A stretch of DNA of 64,000 nucleotides from Schizophyllum amplum (Eukaryota; Basidiomycota; Agaricomycetes; Agaricales; Schizophyllaceae): NCBI GenBank assembly GCA_007026445.1, contig VDMD01000002.1, positions 3,162,001 to 3,226,000 on the forward strand. The letters are read 5' to 3'. The translations under genes and the position numbers were made by a program. The notes under the pieces were generated by a model, which did not search any database, was not told where the DNA came from, and saw only the letters and a list, made by a program, of their open reading frames with translations. Positions within the stretch are counted from its first letter, which is position 1, and the number at the start of each line of letters is the position of its first letter. Positions 1-9,305 of this stretch are shown here, one piece after another.

Positions 1-312
1 ATGTTAGATGGTGCTTGAGCTGAGGGGGAGTGTTAGAATATATTCATATCTGCGCACATATGCGCCCATAGGTTTCCTTTTACAAACTTATCTCCGATAG
101 ATACTTTGATCGTCTCGACAACGCGCCTCAGCTTTTACTTTCATTGCTGAGGCTCACATGCGACTTGTATAGGTCCCTCGGAATCTCCTCGCTCGTACCT
201 CTCGTCACTATAGCTCGCTGTCAGCCTGTCCGTTGTCCCGAAGCTGATTCACAATTTTTCATTCAAATGGCAGGAAAAATTATTTCCATTTCTCTACAGC
301 TGTTCTATTACA
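1..312 (+). mobile_element. 3' end of a copia-type LTR retrotransposon (element E): end of pol, polypurine tract and 3' LTR
   Basis: The first 18 bases read as the last codons of a reading frame ending in TGA, followed by a purine run (19-30, GCTGAGGGGGAG) and then TGTTAGAATA, the expected order pol stop, polypurine tract, LTR. The LTR most likely runs from 31 to about 312, where the sequence reads TATTACA and so gives TGT...ACA ends. The right edge is a guess because no second LTR copy or target duplication is inside the window. It differs in sequence from the LTRs of A, B, C and D, so it is a separate family. Confidence 0.6.
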
Positions 313-786
313 TGCCACTATCGAAGGATACTCCTAATGATACTACGGGGAATATCAAATGAGGGAGGGAATGGCCTGAGCTATGTAATAAGTGAAAGAT
401 GTTGGGTTCCCTTGGCTTAGGCCATCAACATGAGCAAATTGCCCATGCTAGTGCGCTGGCGCCAGGCCTCAGCGTGGCCCAAGGGTGAACCCTTCCAAAG
501 AAGGGGCTAACTGGCATCTCAAGCCACCAATGCGTGGGAAAAGAAAGCTCCCGGAAATGGGTGCGTGCATCTGGGCCAAGTCACAGGGGAACCATAAGCC
601 GACAGTCGGGAATGACCCCCATCGGGAACTGAGGTGTCGAGACCCGGAGCGACTGCACAACACCAACAAACAATGGAGAGTGAACACCACAGTGATTGAC
701 ACGTGCAGGGCAGTAGAGAGGGATGGGGATCCTGACTGGCGTCAATGGCATAGAGCACAGCGACAAGGGGCACGCGTTGTGCAAGC
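313..786. other. Non-coding stretch between two LTR remnants
   Basis: I see no convincing gene here. The reading frames of 60-125 codons are open on both strands without recognisable motifs. Bases about 630-726 resemble 10,834-10,918 (shared CAACAAACAA and GAACACCACA, and GCAGGGCAGT further on), which marks a dispersed repeat of unknown type that in the second place lies against the edge of element D. Confidence 0.5.
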
Positions 787-1065
787 TGTTGGAAGGGGTG
801 ACCGAGCACGTCTCGCGTTATCCCTGGTTTTGGTATATCTTCGCGCTTTTCCGATCACGTGACCACGTCTATCTCACATGACCCACCCGACTGTATAGTA
901 CACCGGCGAATGCCGAAACTCATCGCTCCTAGAGCGGACACAACCAAGTCTCTATCACTGACTTGGTTGCTACTGCTCTAGGTGCGTAGCTACACGTTTT
1001 ACTTGCTTGAATATATCACTGACTTGGTTGCTACCGCTCTAGTCGACTTAGTTCTGCGCTGTGAA
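787..1065 (+). repeat. Decayed solo LTR of the element A family
   Basis: This aligns over its length with the 308-bp LTR of element A. It starts TGTTGG, has the counterpart of AGCACG...TCTCG near the start, and in its second half repeats the internal duplication of the A LTR: two copies of ACTTG..TTGCT..CGCTCTAG separated by GGTGCGTAG. It carries many substitutions and has no internal region or partner LTR, so it is an old solo LTR. The right edge, about 1,065, is approximate. Confidence 0.65.
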
Positions 1066-1119
1066 CACAAGCTAGTCTCAAAGACAAAGTTTAGCATTGG
1101 CAGGCAGATAGTAAGTAAG

Positions 1120-1430
1120 GCTCACCTAGTCCCAAAGACCAAGAGGTCAAGATGGGGAACTAGGTGTGCGCCGGGGTCGGGTATACATACTACTGGTGGC
1201 TATATCAAGGCTGAGTAAGTAAGAAGGAGGAATGAGTCAGGAATACAGGTCAGGTGCGAGGAATGTAAGCAAGAATGTAAGCGAGCAGTGTTCAACCACA
1301 CCGTACGGCAGATAAGAAGAGAAGTCCAAAAGGGGGAGTCGGCAGAGCCCGGTAATAGCAAGGGAAAATAGAGAAGAAAAAAAAAGGAAAAGGAAAAGAC
1401 ATAGAGGTTACGGGCGCATCCTGACAGGAA
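1120..1430. repeat. Dispersed repeat, copy 1
   Basis: Bases 1,128-1,168 (containing GACCAAGAGGTCAAGATGGG) match 16,289-16,330 almost exactly, and the later purine-rich part ending near GGGCGCATCCTGACAG corresponds to GGGCGCGTTGTGACAG near 16,575-16,590. No gene is visible. It may be an LTR-like or miniature element; two copies in one window are not enough to define its ends. Confidence 0.55.
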
Positions 1431-2085
1431 CACACACCTAGACAGCCCTACAACTCAACTAGAACGTGGCCATCCTCGTTGGATAACAAAGTACAAGGCG
1501 AGGCCACCCACAGGGCAACCCCATCCTGCAATACATATGCTGTGCCCTCCACCTCACATCGGCAGCCTCCCCTGGTGTCAACCTGGCACCCGCAGCCCCC
1601 ATGGTCGGAAGAAGAAGAAGAAGAAGCAGCCACTGTGCCAGGCGATACACATTCGCGAACGCAAGGAGACTTATAAGCTGTGCGCGATTGCCAGCTCTAC
1701 CGCTCAACACGAGAAAGTGGCTGACCAGGACCCCTTCTCCGGCCCCTCCCGTGCCCCAACTGAGCAAGCCCATTTCTCGCTCCTATCCTCTCCTAGGTCC
1801 AGCACCCACAACCAGACTGCCAAAGGCCAGAAAGTGGGAGGATTGGGAGTAGCTCCCAAGACGGTGGAAACCCAGGTGTGTCTGATTGTGCTCATGAGTT
1901 GACGAGTCTGATGGACAATTCACCTCAACAGTCCTGAAAAGCGCTGCACTGCCCCATCCCGCCCCCCCAGTCAGGGTGCATGTAACATTGACGAGCCGCA
2001 TGCCTACCCAATTGTATACGTACAGGTTCCCGCGCATACAGCTCCCCAGCACCCCACCTACTCAAAGGCTGGGACCCTTCCCCCT

Positions 2086-2543
2086 GTGCCAGGTATGGCC
2101 GACCATGGAGCACCGTCCCCGCTTCCTGCTGGGCTGGTCAGCAACACCACCACCGTACCTCTAGCGGCTGCGCCACCAGGCTTTGGTAACAGTGGAGCCC
2201 CTCCGCCACCTCTGCAGCCAACTCAGGTGCCGCTGCCCCTACCTGTGGCGGCCCTACCTGCACCTATTGCTGCCCCTTCTTCCCCCCAGCCTCCTCCGGC
2301 GGGAGGTGGCGGTGCGGCTGCCACTGTGGTGCTGCAGCCGCCGCAGGCAGCCACAAACACTGCCGCTCAGGCTCCCTAGGGAATGCAGGTTGACCCTCCC
2401 CAGAACAACACCCACCTCTTCAGCATTGCACACCACACCCCACAGGGCCAGTTCATGAACTCCTTCCTGATCCCGTGCGGGCTCGACACCATAGTATCGG
2501 CTGAGTACGCTACAGGAACCTTCTCTCTGGCTCCGACCAGCTG
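2086..2543 (+). pseudogene. Proline/alanine-rich reading frame interrupted by an in-frame TAG
   Basis: From ATG at 2,086 a Pro/Ala-rich frame runs to a TAG at 2,377-2,379 and then stays open in the same frame for another 54 codons to a TGA at 2,541. The downstream part is not low complexity, so the whole looks like one coding region with a nonsense change (CAG to TAG would explain it). I do not recognise the family. It stands alone, between repeat remnants and the LTR of element C, so a transposon origin is likely but not shown. The rest of 1,431-2,638 holds nothing else I can support. Confidence 0.3.
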
Positions 2544-2638
2544 ATGCTGTAAGAGCAGTTTAAACCGACCCCGGCAAGTATCATAACTGTAGTTTAAACC
2601 ATAGCGACGATCTGTCTGGGCTTGGCAAACCCCTAAAA

Positions 2639-2745
2639 TGTTGGAGTTGGTGTGCTTGGACCGGCCCGATTGGGATAGTCACATCTAGTTACATGTCACC
2701 CATCTTGCGTGTTTGTGTCAGTGTTTGTGCATTCTTCTCTTGATA
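2639..2745 (+). repeat. 5' LTR of element C
   Basis: 107 bp, starting TGTTGGAGTTGGTGTGCTTG and ending CTCTTGATA. The first 29 bases match the LTR of element B apart from two changes. It ends in TA rather than the usual CA, as do the LTRs of A and B. Confidence 0.8.
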
Positions 2746-2764
2746 GGTTATGAGCCCCGCGCTC
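2746..2764 (+). other. Primer-binding site of element C (half initiator tRNA-Met)
   Basis: GGTTATGAGCCCCGC directly follows the LTR. Its complement contains GGGCTCATAACC, the anticodon arm of initiator tRNA-Met with its CAT anticodon. Priming from a half tRNA cut in the anticodon loop is known for Drosophila copia and yeast Ty5. The same site occurs in elements A (3,891-3,909), B (9,287-9,305, minus) and D (15,941-15,955, minus). Confidence 0.8.
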
Positions 2765-2854
2765 TAATCATATCCCCCAACCCCCAAACTCGCTTTTTCA
2801 TCCTCTGAAAATTTTTGCCCCCATCGATCGCCCTTATCTGCACCATCTACCCAC

Positions 2855-2986
2855 TATGTCGATCCCCAGCTATGCTGTCAACAGTCTTATGGACAAGGAG
2901 AAGCTCCGGGGGGAGGAGAACTGGTACACCTTCGAGGAGAACATCGTCAGGTTCTGCGCGGCATCAACGCCACCTGGGTCACCAGC
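2855..2986 (+). pseudogene. Element C gag, 5' part before the B insertion
   Basis: ATG at 2,855 opens a frame with the copia-gag-like stretch around GEENWYTFEEN. Near 2,947 one base appears to be missing, because the expected continuation (LRGI..TWVTS) is in the next frame and runs on to 9,452 across the site of element B. The gag was therefore already frameshifted or became so later. The rest of the gene is annotated at 9,452-10,062. Confidence 0.6.
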
Positions 2987-3127
2987 TATTGAGTGAAGAG
3001 AGGGGGCACAAACACAAACACGAACACAAAAGGTGATGGTTCGGGACGAGAGAGTACAATGGGAACAATGACTACCTAATCCGGCGGACTTCCCCATTGG
3101 GCCGGTCCAAGCACACCAATCCCAACA
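2987..3127 (-). repeat. 3' LTR of element B
   Basis: 141 bp, identical to the LTR at 9,306-9,446 except that bases 3,020-3,028 (ACGAACACA) are the exact reverse complement of 9,339-9,347. It is flanked on the left by target duplication CCAGC. Confidence 0.85.
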
Positions 3128-3202
3128 CTCCCACCTGTGCGCCGGACCGCAAAAGAACTCCCACCTAATCAAGCTCCCACCTAATCCTGCAACTCCCACC
3201 AA
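3128..3202 (-). other. Polypurine tract of element B, with extra copies
   Basis: On the minus strand AGGTGGGAG lies directly upstream of the 3' LTR. Three further close copies of GGTGGGAG stand within the preceding 75 bases, spaced irregularly, between the gag stop and the LTR. Element D has GAGTGGGAG at the same place (11,256-11,264). Confidence 0.6.
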
Positions 3203-3223
3203 ATGTGCATCCTCCTATATCCA

Positions 3224-3582
3224 TCACGAGAAGAGAATCATCTTTGGCGCATTCCTGGAGGAACGAGGGGCACGACCCTGGCGGACAGAAGCGGTGGCCG
3301 AGGATGAAGGGGCGGGGGAAGCGAGACGCGGTGAAGAAGGAGGGGAGGGGGACGACCGACGAGCAGGAACGACATACGCGCCATAAGCCTGATCCACCTG
3401 GTAGTCCTGCTCGACCTCCGCGTCAAGCTCCGCGAGCGAGGCGACCATGTTCGCATTGAGATGCACCTTGTCCGAGATCTTCTGCCTGATCGCCTCGGGC
3501 ATGGCGAACATGCAGAAGGCGGCGATATGCCCGGAACGCCCACAGCGGTGACAGTCCCTGCTGTTGACGTTGCACCAGCGAT
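3224..3582 (-). pseudogene. Element B gag, 3' part with CCHC zinc knuckle
   Basis: This is the end of the gag frame that begins at 9,180 and was cut by element A. Directly after the break lies a canonical retroviral-type zinc knuckle, C-x2-C-x4-H-x4-C (CHRCGRSGHIAAFC), which binds nucleic acid in Gag. About 100 residues follow, ending in a Ser/Pro/Arg-rich tail, and then a stop before the purine tract. Both parts are in the same frame once element A and one GCGAT are disregarded, so the gene was intact until A landed in it. As it stands it is inactive. Confidence 0.75.
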
Positions 3583-3890
3583 TGTTGGGATTGGTGTTCT
3601 AGCACGCTCTCGTGCTTATGGTATTTTTCTCCGATTTTCTCTGATTTTTCCCGTGCCGTTATCGCTACTTATGCGCGCACTACGCCTTACGCTGTGCGCC
3701 ACATATTCCGCTTAGTCATCGGCATTTCCCGGTCTGTCTGCCTAGAGCGGCCGCATCCAAGTCTCTCTTTATCTCTGACTTGTGTGCTGTCGCTCTAGGT
3801 GCGTAGTTATACGTTCTGTAGCTCATTATACATCTCTGACTTGTGTGCTGTCGCTCTAGTGTGTCTGAGTCCTCTGTTCTACCTCGGATA
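3583..3890 (+). repeat. 5' LTR of element A
   Basis: 308 bp, starting TGTTGGGATTGGTGT (15 bases shared exactly with the LTR of element B) and ending ACCTCGGATA. It has an internal direct repeat of about 45 bp built around CTCTGACTTGTGTGCTGTCG. Confidence 0.9.
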
Positions 3891-4083
3891 GGTTATGAGC
3901 CCCGCGCTCTAGCCACTCAGATCAAGCAAAAGCGACCTCCACACCATATTCGCCGTTGCCGGTGCATTTCAGCTGCGATTCCCTCCGTTCGAGCGGCGTT
4001 CCAAGCACACGGGTCCCCTCCACCCCTGTGCCAACCCGCGTTCCGCGAAAATCGCCTGGTCGCCCGCAATCGCCCGCGCAAAC

Positions 4084-7000
4084 ATGCAGTCTCCGATCGC
4101 GCCAATCCGGATCCCCATGTCAAACGCGCCGCCCCGCGCCCATTTCGGCCCCGATTCGCTTCGGACCGCCGCCATTGCATCCGCCACGTTCTCCCCGTCC
4201 CGCCCATACCCGTCGCCCACGACGAAAACGCCGTCGACGCCGCCCACGCGCCCCGCAATGACACGTCACCGATCACGTGCTGCCGTGCATTACGCCGCTT
4301 CGGCCACTCAGGCCGGCTCTGTAGCCCACACCGAGTGGTTGAAGACCAAGGCCGCCTCCTCCCTGAACACTGACACTGGTGCCTCCCTGCACATGACCCC
4401 CAGACGCGACTGGTTCGTCTCCTACTCGCCCCATCGCGTCCCCATCCGTCTAGCCAACGGCGTTCTGGTCTATTCAGAGGGCATTGGATCGATCGAGTTC
4501 CAGCCAGTGGTCAACAACAAGGAGCTGCGCCCCATCGTCTTCTTTGATGTCCTCCACGTTCCCCTCCTCACCTCTAATCTGCTGTCCATCTATCATCTGA
4601 CGACTCAGAAGGGATATGAGGTGCGCATTGTGGACAGGACCACGTCATTCTACCACGGAGGTGCGCTTGTCTGCACTGCAAGTGTGGATGGGTCAAACAC
4701 GGGCTATCTCGACGGCTACATCCGGCCGCCGCGTGTGCAGTGCGCCGGCGCTGCGTCCACCACGCTCCCTCTCGACGCCTCGCTATGGCATCGCCGCTTT
4801 GGACACGTCAACCACGGCGACATCGGCAAGCTGCGCAGTCGCAAGCTCGTCAAGGGCATGCGCTTCGACACCTTCAACGCGCCGGACCCGATCTGCGAGC
4901 CGTGTATCATGGGGAAGCAGACTCGGAAGGCCGTTCCGCGCGGCCCGGGGGAGCGCGCAACGCGGCGTCTCGAGCTCGTTCACACGGACTTGAAGGGACC
5001 GATGCCTGTTGCAACGAAGGAGGGATACCGCTACTGGATCACCTTCATTGATGACAAGGAGCGCTGGCGGACGGTGGTCTACCTGAAGAAGAAGAGCGAT
5101 ACTTGGGCCGCTATTTGTGCGTTCAAGGCGGCTGCAGAGATTGAGACGGGAGAGCGATTGGAGGTGATGCGCTGTGATGCCGGTGGCGAGTACATCACCA
5201 AGGCGATGTTGGAGCAGGCGCGTCGTGAGGGGTGGCGACTCGAGTTCACTGAGCCAGATGAGCCGCATCAGAACGGCGTTGCAGAGCGAGCTAATCTGAC
5301 TCTAGCGAACGCGGCCAGCTCTATGCTGTGGGAAGCGAAGCTGCCGCCTTCGTTCTGGGCGCACGCCGTCTCCGCCTTCAACCACGTCGACAACCGCGCC
5401 CCTACGTCCTCTCTACCGCCGAACAAGACGCCCTACATCGGCTGGAAGCGCAAGAAGCCGGACGTCTCGTACTTTCGCGTCTTTGGCTGCCTCGCCTACG
5501 TGCTAGTGAAGAAGCGGCACCGGCGTGCGCTCGAGCCGCACTCGCAGAAGTGCATCTTCATCGGCTACCCGCCTGGCACCAAGGCCTGGCTCTTCTGGAA
5601 CCCGGCAACCCAGAAGACGCTCATCTCCTCGCACGCCGTCTTTGACGAGCGCTACATGCCGGGGAACTCTACCAAGAGTATAAACTTGATTACCGCGTCG
5701 CTCCTGGACAGAGGTGAGGGACCACCGGACTTTGGGGATGCCGCAGATCAAGGGGGTGATGGGGAATCGCCTCCTAATCGCGAGTCTGACGATAGCGATG
5801 ATGACGCTGTCTATGATCTGCCGCCTCCCCCATCCAGTCAGCCCGCTCCTCCCGCTCCGCAGTTGCAGACGCCGCCACCCAGTTCGCCGCCTCGCGCGCC
5901 TACGGTCGAGCCGCCTACCACACCGCCTAGCGCGCCTGTGCCCGCACCTCAGGCTCCACGTTCTGTACGTGTTGGACCACCCAGCCTGCTGCTTCAGCGC
6001 GGCCGCCAGAAGGAGCAACAGGAGAAGGCGCAGCGCCAGAAGGCCGTTCGCCGCCGTTCGCCGTCGCCCGAGGCACCGCCTAATTGGGGGGAGGTGCCCG
6101 AGTGGCTGGCAGACCCGCCACGGCCGCCGACCGACCCGTTTGCAGGCCCATCGCGCCCAGTGCGCCAGAGCGCGCCACGCTTCAACATGAGCGAGCGCGC
6201 ATTGCAGGAGCGCGCTATGCGGCCATCCGCACCACCACCGCCTAGCCGGTGGGCTAGCGGTCCGCCCGTCGTGTCGCCTAACCGCTATGCGCCGCTTGAA
6301 GCGAGTATAGAGGAGATTGAGGAGTCGGAGGAGGAGAAGGAGCAGGAGATGGAGAAGGAGACGCCCCCCGTGGAGCATGACTCCGGGAGCGGCAGTGACG
6401 ATGAACTGCTGTTGAAGGACGACACCGCCGTGCCCGGGGAGCATGCCATGCAGGCCGGACTCGACTATGTCTTTGATGGAGTGCAGGAGGAGCAGTGGTC
6501 AGTCGAGCAGGGCCTGGATTACGCTTACTCGTCCGTTGTCCCAGCAGATGCGCAGCAGACCGAGCCGAGGACGTTTGCAGAGGCATTGCGCCGCCCCGAC
6601 CGGTCGAAGTGGATTGATGCTGCGTTCGACGAGATGCAGGCGCTGATTGACAACGGCACGTTCGAGCTTGTCCAGCTCCCGCCTGGTGCACGCGCTATTG
6701 GCAGTCGGTGGGTGTTCAAGGTCAAGCGCAAGGCTGACGGTTCTATCGAGCGCTACAAGGCGCGCTGCGTCGCTCAGGGCTTCTCGCAGCGCCCCGGCTT
6801 CGAGTACACCGAAACGTTCGCGCCTACGCCCAAGTGGTCCGCCATCCGCGCCATCCTCGCCCTCGCCGCCATTGAAGACCTCGTCCTCTACTCGGTCGAC
6901 ATCAGCAACGCGTTCCTGAACGGCTGGCTCGACGAGGAGATCTACATGCGCCAACCGCCCGGCTTCGAGATGCGCAACAAGGACTACGTCTGGCGCCTCA

Positions 7001-8139
7001 AGAAGTCCCTTTACGGGCTGAAGCAGGCGAGTCACGTTTGGCATGAGACGCTGAACAAGGTTCTGTGCGACATGGGCTTCACGCGCATCCTCTGCGACCA
7101 CAGCGTGTGGGTGTTTGGACGCGACGAGGCGCGCATTGTCATTCCCGTCTTTGTTGATGACATGACGATTGCAGCCAAGACGGACGCACAGGCGCAGGAG
7201 ATCATTGAAGAGCTGAAGAAGCACTTCAAGCTGCGCGAGCTCGGTCCTACCTCATGGCTCCTAGGTGTCGAGATCCAGCGCGAGCGCTCGCAGCGCAAGC
7301 TCTCGCTCTCCCAGCGCCAGTACTGCGTCGACATCCTTGAGCGCTACGGTATGGCAGACTGCAAACCCGTTGTCTCTCCGCTTGATCAGGCTGTGAAGCT
7401 GACCGCTGATGACGCTCCCAAGACGCCAGAGGACATTGAGTACATGTCCTCTCGCTCTGCAGAGTACGTCTCTGCCGTCGGCGCCGTTGCCTGGCTCGCC
7501 ATCGCCACTCGTCCTGACCTCGCCTACCCCGTCTCTGTCCTTGCGCGTCATACCGGCCATCCTGGGCGCAAGCACTGGCAGGCGCTGCAGCGCGTCTTCC
7601 GCTACATCCAGGGCACGCTTGATCTCAAGCTGACCTACGATGGCAACGCCGTTGGTGCGCGCTCGGAGCTGTTCTACACCTACACGGACGCGGATCATGG
7701 CGGGAACCCGGACAACGGCAGGTCTACCAGCGGCCACATCATCATGATGGCGGGTGCACCGGTCTCTTGGGCGAGCAAGCTGCAGACCATCGTCGCGCTC
7801 TCCACCACAGAGGCCGAGTACGTTGCAGCCGTGTCTGCCGGGCAGGAGATGTTGTGGATGCGCCATTTCCTCACCGAGTTGGGCTACTCGGTCAAGGATG
7901 CGCCCTCCACGCTCTACATCGACAACAACTCCGCTCTGCAGGTGGCGCGCAATCCAGAGCATCATGGGCGCATGAAGCATCTGGACCTGCGCTTCTACTG
8001 GCTGCGCGACGAGGTGCACAAGGGGTCGATCTGTCTTGTCCATCTGGCCACGGAGAACATGCCAGCTGACATGCTGACCAAGGCTTTGGGCCGGTCTAAG
8101 CTGCAGCATATGGTGGGGCTGACTGGTGTAGTGCGCTAG
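4084..8139 (+). CDS. Element A pol polyprotein: protease, integrase, reverse transcriptase, RNase H (copia order)
   Basis: One open frame of 1,351 codons without stops or frameshifts. In order: an N-terminal stretch of about 100 Pro/Ser/Arg-rich residues with no Gag features; aspartic protease with DTGA near residue 98; GAG-pre-integrase zinc region with WHRRFGHVNH and CEPC; integrase core with D in HTDLKGP, D in RCDAGGEY and E in NGVAE; a long Pro-rich linker; reverse transcriptase with FVDDM in place of the usual YVDD; RNase H with YTDAD, TEAEY and DNNSA. Integrase before RT defines copia (Pseudoviridae-type) elements. Every catalytic residue I looked for is present. An in-frame Met choice further in cannot be excluded. 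Confidence 0.9.
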   Translation: MQSPIAPIRIPMSNAPPRAHFGPDSLRTAAIASATFSPSRPYPSPTTKTPSTPPTRPAMTRHRSRAAVHYAASATQAGSVAHTEWLKTKAASSLNTDTGASLHMTPRRDWFVSYSPHRVPIRLANGVLVYSEGIGSIEFQPVVNNKELRPIVFFDVLHVPLLTSNLLSIYHLTTQKGYEVRIVDRTTSFYHGGALVCTASVDGSNTGYLDGYIRPPRVQCAGAASTTLPLDASLWHRRFGHVNHGDIGKLRSRKLVKGMRFDTFNAPDPICEPCIMGKQTRKAVPRGPGERATRRLELVHTDLKGPMPVATKEGYRYWITFIDDKERWRTVVYLKKKSDTWAAICAFKAAAEIETGERLEVMRCDAGGEYITKAMLEQARREGWRLEFTEPDEPHQNGVAERANLTLANAASSMLWEAKLPPSFWAHAVSAFNHVDNRAPTSSLPPNKTPYIGWKRKKPDVSYFRVFGCLAYVLVKKRHRRALEPHSQKCIFIGYPPGTKAWLFWNPATQKTLISSHAVFDERYMPGNSTKSINLITASLLDRGEGPPDFGDAADQGGDGESPPNRESDDSDDDAVYDLPPPPSSQPAPPAPQLQTPPPSSPPRAPTVEPPTTPPSAPVPAPQAPRSVRVGPPSLLLQRGRQKEQQEKAQRQKAVRRRSPSPEAPPNWGEVPEWLADPPRPPTDPFAGPSRPVRQSAPRFNMSERALQERAMRPSAPPPPSRWASGPPVVSPNRYAPLEASIEEIEESEEEKEQEMEKETPPVEHDSGSGSDDELLLKDDTAVPGEHAMQAGLDYVFDGVQEEQWSVEQGLDYAYSSVVPADAQQTEPRTFAEALRRPDRSKWIDAAFDEMQALIDNGTFELVQLPPGARAIGSRWVFKVKRKADGSIERYKARCVAQGFSQRPGFEYTETFAPTPKWSAIRAILALAAIEDLVLYSVDISNAFLNGWLDEEIYMRQPPGFEMRNKDYVWRLKKSLYGLKQASHVWHETLNKVLCDMGFTRILCDHSVWVFGRDEARIVIPVFVDDMTIAAKTDAQAQEIIEELKKHFKLRELGPTSWLLGVEIQRERSQRKLSLSQRQYCVDILERYGMADCKPVVSPLDQAVKLTADDAPKTPEDIEYMSSRSAEYVSAVGAVAWLAIATRPDLAYPVSVLARHTGHPGRKHWQALQRVFRYIQGTLDLKLTYDGNAVGARSELFYTYTDADHGGNPDNGRSTSGHIIMMAGAPVSWASKLQTIVALSTTEAEYVAAVSAGQEMLWMRHFLTELGYSVKDAPSTLYIDNNSALQVARNPEHHGRMKHLDLRFYWLRDEVHKGSICLVHLATENMPADMLTKALGRSKLQHMVGLTGVVR

Positions 8140-8164
8140 GTGGGCGTGCTAGATCAAGGGGGTG

Positions 8165-8472
8165 TGTTGGGATTGGTGTTCTAGCACGCTCTCGTGCTTA
8201 TGGTATTTTTCTCCGATTTTCTCTGATTTTTCCCGTGCCGTTATCGCTACTTATGCGCGCACTACGCCTTACGCTGTGGGCCACATATTCCGCTTAGTCA
8301 TCGGCATTTCCCGGTCTGTCTGCCTAGAGCGGCCGCATCCAAGTCTCTCTTTATCTCTGACTTGTGTGCTGTCGCTCTAGGTGCGTAGTTATACGTTCTG
8401 TAGCTCATTATACATCTCTGACTTGTGTGCTGTCGCTCTAGTGTGTCTGAGTCCTCTGTTCTACCTCGGATA
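8165..8472 (+). repeat. 3' LTR of element A
   Basis: 308 bp, identical to 3,583-3,890 except at 8,279. The target duplication GCGAT follows directly, after which the interrupted gag of element B resumes. Confidence 0.9.
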
Positions 8473-9180
8473 GCGATACCCCTTGTCGTCCAGCCAGAAT
8501 GTGCTGGGGTCATTCTGGCGCCCGTCCGACAGACCCTCCTGCTCCTGGCGACCGCGGCCAACACGAGCGGCATTCCCCGCAAGCGAAGGGATGAACTCCT
8601 CCTGCTTGACACTGAATGCCGCGCCAGAGTTCGAGGTGAGCATGTTAATGGCGGTGTCGAGGGTGAGGGCGGTCTGGGAGAGGATGTTGATACGTATCTG
8701 ATCAAAGGAGTCATCCAGGTTGATGAGGATGACGTCCATGACCTCGTCATCAGAGACAGTGACGCCCAGGCCAGTGAGGATGGCCTTCTGCGCCTTGACG
8801 TTGGCGATGTGCGTCTCGATGGGGTGAGAGGGGTCATGGTGGCACTGCTGGAAGGCCTTGCGAGCATGCATGCGCTTCCAGGGAGTGGGCTTCTCGTACT
8901 TCTCCTTCAGCACCTTCCAGATCGCCTTTGCCCCTGTGCAGTCCTTGACCAGTGCCGCGGCGTCGGGACTGAGCTTGGTGTAGAGCAGCCACTCAAGCTC
9001 AGCATCGAGGGGCTTCTTGGGGTCAGGCACCGCAGCAGCAGGGTCAGAGGTGATGTAGTCGGCCTGAGCAGCGCGGAAGAAGCGCGACATCTGCTCCTTG
9101 AAGGAGTGCCAATCGGACTCTCCCGCAAGGTCAGGGATACGCTCCAGACCCCTGGAGAGGACGGGAGAGATGAGGGACAT
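8473..9180 (-). pseudogene. Element B gag, 5' part (capsid-like region)
   Basis: ATG at 9,180 (minus) starts about 236 residues of a copia-type Gag: an N-terminal region with the W in ESDWHSFKEQ, then the conserved block IWKVLKEKYEKPTPW typical of the UBN2/retrotransposon gag family, and a conserved KGYR just before the break at 8,477. Element C gag (9,452-10,062) is clearly homologous. The frame is open and continues at 3,582. Gag would package element RNA into particles in the cytoplasm. The only defect is the insertion of element A. Confidence 0.8.
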
Positions 9181-9305
9181 TGTGGATGAGCTGATAGAGG
9201 GTGATCAGATAAGAGGAAATTTTCGTAGGGGTTTTCTGAGGGTTTAGAGCAAGCAGAGAGACTGTTTTTGAGGTTTAGATAAGCTAGAGCGCGGGGCTCA
9301 TAACC

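Larger units (their letters stand above)
3583..8472 (+). mobile_element. Element A: young copia-type retrotransposon without a recognisable gag
   Basis: Two 308-bp LTRs (3,583-3,890 and 8,165-8,472) differ at a single base (3,697 C, 8,279 G) and are flanked by a perfect 5-bp target duplication, GCGAT (3,578-3,582 and 8,473-8,477). The order is LTR, half-tRNA-Met primer site, 1,351-codon pol frame, purine tract GATCAAGGGGGTG at 8,152-8,164, LTR. No capsid-type Gag or zinc knuckle is found between the primer site and the protease. The near-identical LTRs mean it moved recently in this form. It sits inside the gag of element B in the opposite direction. Confidence 0.9.

Noticed and set aside
3843..4373. 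Plus-strand frame of 176 codons overlapping the LTR and start of element A
   Set aside because: It starts inside the LTR and crosses the primer site; composition is Arg/Pro/His-rich and fits a shadow of neighbouring frames.
5503..6444. Minus-strand 313-codon frame
   Set aside because: Arg/Leu-rich antisense shadow of the Pro-rich linker of element A pol.
7261..8109. Minus-strand 282-codon frame
   Set aside because: Antisense to the RT and RNase H of element A, which is clearly coding on the plus strand.
8425..9189. Plus-strand 254-codon frame
   Set aside because: Begins in the 3' LTR of element A and is antisense to the gag of element B, whose homology to element C gag settles the strand.
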